Below are positions 28,549 through 36,969 of a DNA stretch of 64,000 bases, one piece after another. The notes beneath the pieces were generated by a model. That model worked only from the letters and a program-made list of their open reading frames with translations, was not told the origin of the DNA and searched no databases. A program made the translations under genes and the position numbers. The DNA is from CAVOKN01 sp963696505 (GTDB lineage: Bacteria > Pseudomonadota > Gammaproteobacteria > Burkholderiales > Rhodocyclaceae): contig CAVOKN010000010.1 in the NCBI GenBank assembly GCA_963696505.1, positions 62,001 through 126,000 on the forward strand, written 5' to 3'. Positions within the stretch are counted from its first letter, which is position 1; every line of letters begins with the position of its first letter.

Positions 28549-30012
28549 TCAGATCCCAAGCCGGGTCCAGAGTTCATCCACTTTCTGCTTCACCGCGCCA
28601 TCCATCGCGATGGGGCGGCCCCACTCGCGGTTGGTCTCGCCGGGCCACTTGCCGGTGGCGTCGATGCCCATCTTGCTGCCCAGGCCGGCCACCGGGCTGG
28701 CGAAGTCCAGGTAGTCGATGGGGGTGTTTTCGGCGATCAGGGTATCGCGCGCGGCGTCGACCCGGGTCGTGAGCGCCCAGATAACTTCCTTCCAGTCGCG
28801 GATGTTCACATCGTCATCGGTGACGATGATCAGCTTGGTGTACATGAACTGGCGCAGGAAGCTCCAGATGCCGAACATCACGCGCTTGGCGTGGCCGGGA
28901 TACTGCTTGCGCATGGATACGCAGGCCAGGCGGTAGGAGCAGCCCTCCGGCGGCAGGTAGAAGTCGGTGATCTCGGGAAACTGCTTCTGCAGCAGCGGCA
29001 CGAACACCTCGTTCAGCGCCACGCCGAGCATCGCGGGCTCGTCCGGTGGCTTGCCGGTGTAGGTGGAGTGGTAGATGGGGTCGCGGCGCATGGTGATGCG
29101 CTCGATGGTGAACACCGGAAATTCCGCCACCTCGTTGTAGTAGCCGGTGTGGTCCCCGAACGGGCCTTCCCTTGCTGTCTCGCCGGGCTGGATCGCGCCC
29201 TCCAGGACGATCTCCGCCGAGGCCGGCACCTGCAGGTCGGAGCCCAGGCATTTCACCACCTCGGTCTTGGCGCCGCGCAGCAGCCCCGCGAACTGGTATT
29301 CGGAAAGCGTGTCCGGCACCGGCGTGACGGCGCCGAGGATGGTCGCCGGGTCAGCCCCCAGCGCCACCGCCACCGGGAAGGGCTGACCGGCGTTCTTCTC
29401 GCAGTGGTCGCGGAAATCCAGCGCGCCGCCGCGATGGGCGAGCCAGCGCATGATCACCTTGTTCCGCGCTATCACCTGCTGGCGGTAGATGCCCAGGTTC
29501 TGGCGCGGTTTGAGGGGCCCGCGGGTGACGGTGAGGCCCCAGGTGATGAGCGGGCCGGCGTCGCCCGGCCAACAGGTCTGGATCGGCAGGCGCGCGAGGT
29601 CCACGTCCGCGCCCTCCCACACCACTTCCTGGCAGGGCGCGGAGGACACCACCCTGGGCTGCATGTTGAGCACCTGCTTGAGCACCGGCAGCTTGTCCCA
29701 GGCGTCCTTGAGGCCCTTGGGCGGCTCGGGCTCCTTGAGGTAGGCAAGCAGCTTGCCCACTTCCCGCAGCGCCTGGGGCGAGTCCTCGCCCATGCCCAAC
29801 GCCACGCGGCGCACCGTACCGAACAGGTTGCCCAGAACCGGGATGGCATGTCCCTTGGGCTTCTCGAACAGGATCGCCGGGCCGCCGGCGCGGAGCACCC
29901 GGTCGCAGATCTCGGTCATTTCCAGGCGCGGATCGACTTCCACGCCGACGCGCTTCAGCTCGCCCAGCGTCTCCAGTTGCGCGATGAAGTCGCGCAGGTC
30001 GGAATAGCGCAT
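28549..30012 (-). CDS. ubiD: 4-hydroxy-3-polyprenylbenzoate decarboxylase UbiD
   Basis: A 487-residue enzyme close to the family length. It removes the carboxyl group in ubiquinone synthesis using prenylated FMN supplied by UbiX. Characteristic segments are RYSDLRDFIAQLETLGELKRV at the start, the NLGIYRQQVIARNKVIMRW cofactor region and EGPFGDHTGYYNEVAEFPVF with the catalytic Glu/Arg area. The ATG overlaps the TGA of the upstream cytochrome gene, so the two are translated as a unit. UbiX is not in the window. Confidence 0.95.
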   Translation of the reverse strand: MRYSDLRDFIAQLETLGELKRVGVEVDPRLEMTEICDRVLRAGGPAILFEKPKGHAIPVLGNLFGTVRRVALGMGEDSPQALREVGKLLAYLKEPEPPKGLKDAWDKLPVLKQVLNMQPRVVSSAPCQEVVWEGADVDLARLPIQTCWPGDAGPLITWGLTVTRGPLKPRQNLGIYRQQVIARNKVIMRWLAHRGGALDFRDHCEKNAGQPFPVAVALGADPATILGAVTPVPDTLSEYQFAGLLRGAKTEVVKCLGSDLQVPASAEIVLEGAIQPGETAREGPFGDHTGYYNEVAEFPVFTIERITMRRDPIYHSTYTGKPPDEPAMLGVALNEVFVPLLQKQFPEITDFYLPPEGCSYRLACVSMRKQYPGHAKRVMFGIWSFLRQFMYTKLIIVTDDDVNIRDWKEVIWALTTRVDAARDTLIAENTPIDYLDFASPVAGLGSKMGIDATGKWPGETNREWGRPIAMDGAVKQKVDELWTRLGI

Positions 30013-30467
30013 CAGCGGGTGCGGTAGGACGCGTGGCAGGCCACGCAGGTGGAAGTCAGTCCCTGGAGGGCGGCGAGAGCCTTGGCCTTGTCGCCCGTGG
30101 CGGCCACCTTGGCGAATTCGCTCGCCGCGTCGTGGCCGGCTATGCCGATGGCGTGCATCTCCTGCGGCATGTAGCGCCCCGGCCCCTGGCCGCGGGTGCG
30201 CGCCGCGTGCTTGCCCATGGTGGAGCGGCCCATGCGCTTCTCGGCCACTTCGCCCGCCTCCTTCAGCTTGTCGGCGGCCAGCAGGCCGAGGATTTCGTTG
30301 AGCGCGCCCAGGTGGTCGATCATGTCCTCGCGCAGCACCGCGCGGCTGATCGGCGGCATGGTTACCATTTGGCGGGTGTCCTCGGGCACCGGCACGTCCT
30401 GGGCCAGGGCACCAAGGCTCACGGCCATTGCACCCGCCAGGCAATTCAAGGATGGAAATGCGCGCAT
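30012..30467 (-). CDS. c'-type periplasmic cytochrome, coupled to ubiD
   Basis: The 151-residue protein has a signal peptide (cleavage near LGALA/QDVPV) and a C-terminal heme motif CVACH followed by ASYRTR. The helices before it (REDMIDHLGALNEILGLLAADKLKEAGEVAEKRMG) fit the class II/c-556 type. It ends in an ATGA overlap with ubiD. Pairing a periplasmic cytochrome with a cytoplasmic quinone-pathway enzyme is unusual and hints at co-expression for respiration. Confidence 0.85.
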   Translation of the reverse strand: MRAFPSLNCLAGAMAVSLGALAQDVPVPEDTRQMVTMPPISRAVLREDMIDHLGALNEILGLLAADKLKEAGEVAEKRMGRSTMGKHAARTRGQGPGRYMPQEMHAIGIAGHDAASEFAKVAATGDKAKALAALQGLTSTCVACHASYRTR

Positions 30468-30517
30468 GTCGGCTCCGGAAGTCGGCGAGCCCGAATTGTA
30501 AGCGCCGCGCGCCGTCC

Positions 30518-30991
30518 TCAGCGCGCCTTGGCTCTCGCGGCAAGCAAGCGATCGAGCTGGTTGGCGAACGCCTGCCGGTCGGCCTGGGACAGCGCCGCCG
30601 GACCGCCAGTCGCAACCCCGGCCTCGCGCAAGCCTTGCATGAAGTCGCGCATGTTCAACCGTTCCCGGATGTTTTCCGCGCTGTAGAACTCGCCCCGCAC
30701 GTCGAGGGCGAAGCCGCCCTTGTCGATCGCCGCGGCGGCCAGCGGGATATCCGCGGTGATCACGAGATCCCCCGCCTGCACCGCCTGAGCTATGTGTTTG
30801 TCCGCCACGTCGAAACCGCCCGGCACCTGCACCGCGCGAATGTGGGGCGATGGCGGCACCCGCAGCAGCCGGTTGGCCACCAGCGTCAGCGGGATACCGA
30901 GCCGCTGCGCCGCTCGAAAAAGAATCTCTTTGATCGGCACGGGGCAGGCGTCGGCGTCGACCCAGATGTTCACGGTGGAGAAGACTGACAC
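30518..30991 (-). CDS. YaiI/YqxD family (DUF188) protein
   Basis: A 157-residue protein starting with GTG 30991. The family signature IWVDADACPVPIKEILFRAA is near the N-terminus, followed by DLVITADIPLA and the FMQGLREAG helix. The fold is PIN/NYN nuclease-like with conserved aspartates, but biochemical activity is not established. It is divergent from the CIRCE-rpoH promoter region. Confidence 0.9.
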   Translation of the reverse strand: MSVFSTVNIWVDADACPVPIKEILFRAAQRLGIPLTLVANRLLRVPPSPHIRAVQVPGGFDVADKHIAQAVQAGDLVITADIPLAAAAIDKGGFALDVRGEFYSAENIRERLNMRDFMQGLREAGVATGGPAALSQADRQAFANQLDRLLAARAKAR

Positions 30992-31091
30992 AAGGCATCC
31001 CCACCGGCAATCGCTGCCGAGTGGCGCGACTCCTGCGTTTTGTCATTTCGCCGAACGAGCCATTCCCGGACAATGGAACTCGCCGCGGTTG

Positions 31092-31118
31092 TTAGCACTC
31101 GTAGGCGTGGAGTGCTAA
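31092..31118 (+). promoter_or_regulatory. CIRCE operator (HrcA binding site) upstream of rpoH
   Basis: TTAGCACTC (31092-31100), nine bases, then GAGTGCTAA (31110-31118): an exact CIRCE inverted repeat. HrcA bound at CIRCE represses heat-shock genes, typically groESL and dnaK. Here the site ends 25 bases before the rpoH start and just ahead of its AGGAGG ribosome site, so repression of the heat-shock sigma factor gene by HrcA is predicted. Confidence 0.95.
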
Positions 31119-31143
31119 TATTCGCCAATAGGAGGTAAGACCG

Positions 31144-31998
31144 ATGACTTATGCGATGTCCCTGCCCGTGACGTCGGCGGCAGGAAGCCTGGAGAGTTAC
31201 ATCCAATCGGTTAGTCGCTTTCCGATCCTCAGCGAGGAGCGGGAGAAGGCGCTGGCGCGCAAGCTTCGCGACCAGGACGATCTGGAGGCGGCACGGGAGC
31301 TGGTGCTTTCGCACCTGCGGCTGGTGGTTGCGGTGGCGCGCGGTTATCTGGGCTACGGGCTGCCACACGCCGACCTGATCCAGGAAGGTAACGTCGGCCT
31401 GATGAAGGCGGTCAAGCGCTTCGACCCGGAGCGCGGCGTGCGCCTGGTGAGCTTCGCCATCCACTGGATCAAAGCCGAGATCCACGAATACATCCTGCGC
31501 AACTGGCGGCTGGTGAAGATCGCCACCACCAAGGCGCAGCGCAAGCTGTTCTTCAATCTGCGCAGCCTCAAGAGCGACCTGCACACCATGGGCCCCGACG
31601 AAGTCAGGAGCATGGCGGCGCAGTTGAAGGTCAAGCCGGAGGAAGTTGTGGAGATGGAAACCCGCCTCTCGGGCCAGGACGTGGCGCTGGAGCCCGTCGG
31701 CGACGCCGAGGAAGAGCGCTTCGCACCCATCGCCTACCTGGCCGACCCACACGCCGAGCCGTCGGAGGTTCTGGCCGAGCGCCAGGTTCAGTCGCGGCAG
31801 GAGCAGGGACTGCGCACCGCACTGGCGAGCCTGGACGAGCGCAGCCGCACCATCATCGCCCGGCGCTGGCTGACGGAGGGCCAATCGGCCACGCTGCACG
31901 AGCTGGCTGCGGAGTACGGCGTGTCAGCCGAGCGCATCCGCCAGATCGAAGCCAAGGCCATGCAGAAGATGAAGGGCCTGATCGGCGCCGCTGCCTGA
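31144..31998 (+). CDS. rpoH: heat-shock sigma factor RpoH (sigma-32)
   Basis: A 284-residue sigma factor of normal length. It has region 2 (LVLSHLRLVVAVARGYLGYG, ADLIQEGNVGLMKAVKRFDP and SFAIHWIKAEIHEYILRNW), the RpoH box beginning QRKLFFNLR at residue 132, and region 4 with a helix-turn-helix (LHELAAEYGVSAERIRQIEAKAMQKM). It directs transcription of chaperone and protease genes. The start at 31144 follows AGGAGGTAAGACCG. The CIRCE site upstream adds HrcA control, and a strong terminator follows. Confidence 0.97.
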   Translation: MTYAMSLPVTSAAGSLESYIQSVSRFPILSEEREKALARKLRDQDDLEAARELVLSHLRLVVAVARGYLGYGLPHADLIQEGNVGLMKAVKRFDPERGVRLVSFAIHWIKAEIHEYILRNWRLVKIATTKAQRKLFFNLRSLKSDLHTMGPDEVRSMAAQLKVKPEEVVEMETRLSGQDVALEPVGDAEEERFAPIAYLADPHAEPSEVLAERQVQSRQEQGLRTALASLDERSRTIIARRWLTEGQSATLHELAAEYGVSAERIRQIEAKAMQKMKGLIGAAA

Positions 31999-32022
31999 AA
32001 CCCCTTGCTTGAATCGGTGCCC

Positions 32023-32054
32023 GAAGGGCGGCCGCGGCCGCCCTTCTGTTTTTT
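32023..32054 (+). terminator. intrinsic terminator of rpoH
   Basis: GAAGGGCGGCCG (32023-32034) pairs perfectly with CGGCCGCCCTTC (32035-32046) and is followed by TGTTTTTT. It lies 25 bases after the rpoH stop and before the convergent SCO1 gene. Confidence 0.92.
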
Positions 32055-32066
32055 GCAGCCGCCCGA

Positions 32067-32669
32067 TCAGTTCCCCGCCAGCAGCAGCCGTATGTCGTGG
32101 GCGATATCGTCCGGCTTCTCGCCGTGCTTGACGTACAGGCGCAACCGTCCCGCCGGATCCAGGATGTAGGTGCCGGCGGTGTGGTCTATGGTGTAGCTCG
32201 TTTCCGTCTTGCCAGGCACCTTCTGATAGAACACCTTGAACGCCTGTGCGGCCGCTTTGGTCGCCGCCTCGTCGCCGCGCAAGCCGAGGAAGTCGGGGTG
32301 AAATGCCGGAACATACTGGGCCAGCAGCTCCCGCGTGTCCCGATCCGGATCGACGGTGACGAAAAGCACCTGGACCCGCTTCGCGTCCTCTCCCAGTCCC
32401 TTCATCACCTCGGCCATCGCGCCCATGTTGGTCGGACACACGTCCGGACAGTGGGTATAGCCGAAAAACAGCGTCACCACCTTGCCGCGGAAGTCCGCCA
32501 AGTTGCGCTTTGCCCCCTTGTGGTCTTCCAGCGTCAGGTCGGCGGCGTAGGGCGCGCCGGTGATGTCGGTGCTCAGGAAAGCCGGCGAGGCGCGGTCGCC
32601 GCAGCCTGCGATAAGCGCTGACACGACCAGTATCAGAAAAAAAACGGTCTTTTGCATTGCAGCAGCCAT
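32067..32669 (-). CDS. SCO1/SenC-family copper chaperone lipoprotein
   Basis: About 200 residues from ATG 32669 (ATG 32657 is also possible; both give a signal peptide ending in lipobox LIAGC). The thioredoxin fold carries the copper site CPDVC in FFGYTHCPDVCPTNMG, and a conserved His near DHTAGTYILDP. SCO proteins deliver copper to the CuA centre of oxidase subunit II. It is divergent from the oxidase operon that starts 220 bases away, matching that job. Confidence 0.9.
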   Translation of the reverse strand: MAAAMQKTVFFLILVVSALIAGCGDRASPAFLSTDITGAPYAADLTLEDHKGAKRNLADFRGKVVTLFFGYTHCPDVCPTNMGAMAEVMKGLGEDAKRVQVLFVTVDPDRDTRELLAQYVPAFHPDFLGLRGDEAATKAAAQAFKVFYQKVPGKTETSYTIDHTAGTYILDPAGRLRLYVKHGEKPDDIAHDIRLLLAGN

Positions 32670-32787
32670 GAAGGGGAATGTGTCCAACTGGTGCCTGGAA
32701 GAGGGCTGCTCCGGCTCGCTGAAGGGGCGGATGTTGCGTTGCATCAACCCAGCCAGGCGGCGCCGGAAACCGGCCTAGACGTGTCAG

Positions 32788-32847
32788 TTGAAGCTTAAAG
32801 GGTGCGTGTTACACTCGCCGTCAGAATAGAACAATGATTTAGATCAA
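32788..32847 (+). promoter_or_regulatory. oxidase operon promoter with FNR/ANR-like box
   Basis: TTGAAG (32788-32793), a 16-base spacer and TACACT (32810-32815) form a plausible sigma-70 promoter. ATGAT-TTAG-ATCAA (32834-32847) matches the FNR/ANR consensus in nine of ten positions. It lies about 18 bases after the predicted start point. At that place the regulator would block transcription under low oxygen, which suits a low-affinity aa3 oxidase. Confidence 0.5.
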
Positions 32848-32889
32848 TGTTTTGTATGGTCCGATTATCTGGATCTCGTCCGCCGCCTA

Positions 32890-33354
32890 ATGGCTTTGTC
32901 TGCCTCGCCCATCGCCGAGTTCGACTATACCGCGCGACCGAATTGCTCGCTCGATCGGCGCGGCATGCTCTGCCTGTTCGTCGCTGCGGCGGTGGTCTGC
33001 GGCGTGATTTCGCTGGTCTTTGCGGCCTTCGGCGCGTGGCTGGTCCTGCCCTTCGCCGGCCTGGAACTGGCCTTGCTGGCCTGGGCGCTGCGTTTCCTGG
33101 ACCGGCGCTCCGGCGACTACGAGCGAGTGGTGCTGGCAGGCGACACGCTGCGCATCGAGACCTGTGAGGCGGGACTGCCCGCCTGCCACGAATTCCAGCG
33201 CTACTGGGCGCAGGTGCGGGTGCAGTCCGAAGGATCGGGGGCCCGGGTGTTCGTCCGTTCCCACGGCCGCGAGGTGGAACTGGGGCGATTTCGCAATGCA
33301 GAACAGAAACTTGCCCTTGCGCAAGAACTCAGGGAGCGCGCCGGCGCGCGATGA
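32890..33354 (+). CDS. DUF2244 integral membrane protein, first gene of the oxidase operon
   Basis: A 154-residue protein with two close hydrophobic spans (LCLFVAAAVVCGVISLVFAAFGAWLVLPFAGLELALLAWAL) after a short N-terminus (FDYTARPNCSLD). A strand-rich domain with HEFQRYWAQVRVQ and VFVRSHGREVELGRF follows. DUF2244 proteins are regularly linked to cytochrome c oxidase genes in proteobacteria and may help assembly. Its TGA overlaps an ATG of the coxB frame. Confidence 0.88.
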   Translation: MALSASPIAEFDYTARPNCSLDRRGMLCLFVAAAVVCGVISLVFAAFGAWLVLPFAGLELALLAWALRFLDRRSGDYERVVLAGDTLRIETCEAGLPACHEFQRYWAQVRVQSEGSGARVFVRSHGREVELGRFRNAEQKLALAQELRERAGAR

Positions 33355-33389
33355 CTAGAACGATTGACGATCTGGAGGAGGAAGCAACG

Positions 33390-34571
33390 TTGAACGCGCC
33401 ACCAATATCAATTGCCGGGTTCGGACGCTGGCTCGCGGGCCTGATGCTGCTCGCGCAGGCCAGCGCGGCCCGTGCCGACTACAGTTGGAACTTCCCCACG
33501 CCGGTCACGCCGATCGCCCGGGACACGCTGAAGATCCACAACGAGTTCATGATCATCATCACCGTGCTCTTTTTGGTGGTGTTCGCGATCATGATCTATT
33601 CGATGATCAAGCACCGCAAGAACGCGGGCGCGAAACCGGCGGAGTTCACCGGCCCGAAGTCGCGCCTGCAGTGGTTCTGGGTGCTGGTTCCCTTCGCCAT
33701 CCTGCTATTCATCGACTTCGTGCTGATGGGCATCCCGGCCTTCCACGCCGTGCTCGACATGGAGGACACCAAGACCAAGGCCGACATGGTGCTCAAGGTC
33801 ACGGGGATGCAATGGAAGTGGCAGTACGAGTACCCCGATTCCGGCATCAAATTCATCAGCACCACGACCACGCCCCGCGACCAGATCGCGAACAAGGAAA
33901 AGAAGGGCGAGCACTACCTGCTCGAAGTCGACAACGAGGTGGTGCTGCCGGTGAACAAGAAGGTGCGCGTGCTGCTCACTGCCACCGACGTCATCCACAC
34001 CTGGTGGGTGCCGCAGTTCGGCGTCAAGCGCGACGCGATTCCCGGCTTCCTGCGCGAGACCTGGGTCAAGATCGAGCAGCCCGGCGTGTACCGGGGCCAG
34101 TGCGCCGAACTCTGCGGCAAGGACCACGGCTTCATGCCGGTGGTGGTGCGCGCGGTGCCGGAGCCTGAATACCTTGCGTGGGTGGAAAAGAAAAAGGTCG
34201 AACTGGCCGCTGCCGCCGCCGGTTCGGACAAGACCTGGACCAAGGATGAACTCGTCGCCAAGGGCAAGGAAGTCTACGAGAAGCAGTGCGCGGTCTGCCA
34301 CCAGGCCAACGGCCAGGGTCTGCCGCCCGCCTTCCCGCCGCTGACCGGCAGCAAGATGATCGACGGCCCGCTGCTCTCGCCCGAGGGCAAGCTGATCGCC
34401 GACAGCCACGTAGACCGCGTGCTCAACGGCAAGGCCGGCACCGCGATGCAGGCGTTCAAGAACACGCTGAACGACGTGGAACTTGCCGCCGTCATCACCT
34501 ACGAGCGCAACGCGCTGGGCAACTCGGTGGGCGACATGATCCAGCCGTCCCAGATCAAGAGCCTGCGCTGA
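33390..34571 (+). CDS. coxB: cytochrome c oxidase subunit II with fused cytochrome c domain
   Basis: TTG 33390 is chosen because GGAGGAGGAAG sits eight bases before it and a signal peptide (to SAARA/DYSW) begins there; ATG 33351, in an ATGA overlap with DUF2244, is the alternative. Two membrane helices follow, then the cupredoxin domain with the CuA ligands in CAELCGKDHGFM and the His in TDVIHTWWVP. A C-terminal cytochrome c domain has CAVCH near residue 307. This is a caa3-like subunit that takes electrons from c cytochromes and passes them to subunit I. Confidence 0.93.
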   Translation: MNAPPISIAGFGRWLAGLMLLAQASAARADYSWNFPTPVTPIARDTLKIHNEFMIIITVLFLVVFAIMIYSMIKHRKNAGAKPAEFTGPKSRLQWFWVLVPFAILLFIDFVLMGIPAFHAVLDMEDTKTKADMVLKVTGMQWKWQYEYPDSGIKFISTTTTPRDQIANKEKKGEHYLLEVDNEVVLPVNKKVRVLLTATDVIHTWWVPQFGVKRDAIPGFLRETWVKIEQPGVYRGQCAELCGKDHGFMPVVVRAVPEPEYLAWVEKKKVELAAAAAGSDKTWTKDELVAKGKEVYEKQCAVCHQANGQGLPPAFPPLTGSKMIDGPLLSPEGKLIADSHVDRVLNGKAGTAMQAFKNTLNDVELAAVITYERNALGNSVGDMIQPSQIKSLR

Positions 34572-34630
34572 AGCGTCCGCCCCGCCATGACTGACTTTGC
34601 GCTGAATACGACTTTCCAGGAGGCAACCCG

Positions 34631-36230
34631 ATGAGCACCGCCACCGCGACCCACGACGCGCACGACGCCCACCACGCATACCCCGGCGGCATCCGGCGCT
34701 GGCTGACGACGACGAACCACAAGGACATCGGCACGATGTACCTGACCTTCGCGATGATCATGTTCTTCGTCGGCGGCGCAATGATACTGCTGGTGCGCGT
34801 CGAGCTTGTTCGAGCCTGGCCTGCAGATGATCCAGCCCGAGTTCTTCAACCAGCTCATCGGCGTGCACGCCCTGGTGATGATCTTCGCGGCACTGATGCC
34901 GGCGGCCACGGGCTTCGCGAACTGGCAGCTCCCGCTCATGATTGGCGCGCCGGACATGGCACTGCCGCGATTGAACAACTGGGGCTTCTGGCTCCTGCCG
35001 CCGGCCGCCACGTTGCTGACGCTGCCCTTCGTGCTAGCGCTGTTCGGCATCGGCGACGGCGCCATCGCCACCGGCTGGACCTTCTACGCGCCGCTCTCGG
35101 TGCAGGGCGGCATAGGCGTGGACTTCGCCATCTTCGCGGTGCACATCCTCGGCATCTCCTCGATCATGGGATCGATCAACGTCATCGTCACCATCTTCAA
35201 CATGCGCGCGCCCGGCATGACGATGATGAAGATGCCGCTGTTCGCCTGGGGCTGGCTGATCACCGCCTTCCTGCTCATCGCCACCATCCCGGTGCTGGCC
35301 GGCGCGGTCACCATGCTGCTCACCGACCGCCACTTCGGCACCCATTTCTTCGACGCAGCCGGCGGCGGCGACCCGATTCTGTTCCAGCACCTGTTCTGGT
35401 TCTTCGGCCACCCCGAGGTCTACATCCTGCTGCTGCCGGTGTGGGGCCTGATTCCCCACGTCATGTCGACATTCACGCGCAAGCCGATCTATGGCTACAA
35501 GGCCCAGGTCTACAGCTTCTGGGCGATCGGCGCCCTGTCGGTGGTGGTCTGGGCGCACCACTTCTTCACCGCCGGCATGCCGGTGCCGGCGCTGCTCTAC
35601 TTCATGTACTCGACCATGCTGATCTCGCTGCCGCTGGCGGTGCTGTTCTTCTGCTGGATCGCCACCATGTGGCGCGGCGCCATGACTTTCGAGACGCCGA
35701 TGCTGTTCGCGCTGGGCTTCATCGTGCTTTTCGGCATCGCCGGGCTAACCGGCCTGGTGCTGGCCGACGTCGCCGCCGACGCCCAGTACCACCACAGCTA
35801 CTTCGTCGTCGCGCACTTCCACTACGCGCTGTTCGCCGGCGGCATCATGGGGGTGATGACGGGCGTGTACTACTGGCTGCCGAAATGGACCGGCCACATG
35901 TACGACGAGAAACTGGGCAAGCTGCACTTCTGGCTCACCGCCATCTCCTTCAACCTCACCTTCATTCCGCAGTTCTTCCTCGGACTGGCGGGAATGCCGC
36001 GGCGCATCCCTGACTATGCGCTGCAGTTCTCCGAGTTCAATGCGATCTCGACCGTCGGCGCCATGATTCTCGGGTTCTCGCAACTGATCTTCGCCTGGAA
36101 CGTGTGGAAGACGGCGCGCGGCGGCCAGAAGGCCGACGCCAAGGTGTGGGAAGGCGCGCGCGGCCTGGAGTGGGACCTGCCCTCGCCGCCGCCCTACCAC
36201 TCCTGGGAAACCCAGCCGGTGATCAAGTGA
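34631..36230 (+). pseudogene. ctaD: cytochrome c oxidase subunit I CtaD, one frameshift
   Basis: The start ATG 34631 follows CCAGGAGGCAACCCG. The frame runs through TTTNHKDIGTMYL and breaks at 34806-34807, where an extra T turns CTG-TTC-GAG (LFEPGLQM) into CTT-GTT-CGA. From there the second frame continues intact to 36230 with the family landmarks: FFGHPEVYILLLPVWGLIPH (heme-copper His and Tyr), the copper-ligand HHFFTAGM and the heme ligand region HYHSYFVVAHFHYALFAGG (read as YHHSYFVVAHFHYA). Repaired, it is a full-length proton-pumping oxidase core. A consensus error is likely, since an oxidase without subunit I cannot work. Confidence 0.9.
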
Positions 36231-36364
36231 GCAGCGCTTCCGTGACGGTACCCATGAGCCCGGAAGAAGTGGCACGGCGCCGCGCCAACGCGCGGCGCCT
36301 GGCCTGGGCGCTGGGCCTCGCGGTGCTCGCGCTCTATGTAGCTGGAATGTTCTTCAAGCGCTGA
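36227..36364 (+). CDS. cytochrome oxidase small assembly protein
   Basis: A 45-residue protein with GTG 36227 in a GTGA overlap with ctaD; ATG 36254 (MSPEEVARRR) is an alternative. It has a charged N-terminus (PEEVARRRANARR) and one membrane span (LAWALGLAVLALYVAGMFF). A short single-span protein between ctaD and ctaG is typical of betaproteobacterial oxidase operons and is thought to aid assembly. Confidence 0.75.
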   Translation: MSSASVTVPMSPEEVARRRANARRLAWALGLAVLALYVAGMFFKR

Positions 36365-36377
36365 GGCTGCGACGACA

Positions 36378-36969
36378 ATGACAGCGGCGAACCCTGCAGG
36401 CAGACCGGACCACCGCAAGCTGGTGGTCCGGCTGCTCGTGCTTGTGGCAGCCGCCTTCGCCTTCGGCTTCGCCCTGGTGCCGCTCTACAACGTGCTGTGC
36501 CAGGTGACCGGGCCTGAACGGCCGCACCAAGGGCGGCATCGGCGCCGGCGGCATCGTCAGCAGCAAACCCGCGTCGCGCATCGACACCTCGCGCGTGGTG
36601 ACAGTGGAATTCACCGAGACGGTGATGCCCGGCCTGCCGTGGGAGATCAAGCCGCTCACCCGCAGCTTGGACCTGCACCCCGGCGAGTTGCATCAGGTGC
36701 GCTACCTGGTGCGTAATCTCTCGGACAAGACCATCGTCGGCCAGGCGGTGCCTTCGGTGACGCCGGGACAGGCGGCGCAGCACTTCGACAAGCTGGACTG
36801 CTTCTGCTTTCGGCAGCAGACCCTGGCGCCGGGCGAAGCGCGGGAAATGCCGCTGACTTTCGTGGTCAAGCCGGAAATCGATACGGACATCCGCACCGTG
36901 ACGCTGTCCTACGCGTTCTTCAGCGCGCCGGACCAGAGCGCGGAGGCAAAACAGGAGGGGGGTAAATGA
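36378..36969 (+). pseudogene. ctaG: cytochrome c oxidase assembly protein CtaG (Cox11), one frameshift
   Basis: ATG 36378 opens a frame with a cytoplasmic N-terminus and one membrane helix (LVVRLLVLVAAAFAFGFALVPLYNVLCQVTG). At the GGG of 36510-36512 one base is extra: the normal continuation GLNGRTKGG appears only after skipping it. The second frame then gives a complete copper-delivery domain, including the FDKLDCFCF cysteine motif, to the TGA at 36967-36969. CtaG inserts copper into the CuB site of subunit I. No other damage is visible. Confidence 0.88.

Noticed and set aside
34790..34820. Programmed ribosomal frameshift in ctaD
   Set aside because: No slippery heptamer or pseudoknot was seen, and family members are encoded in one frame; a single extra base explains it.
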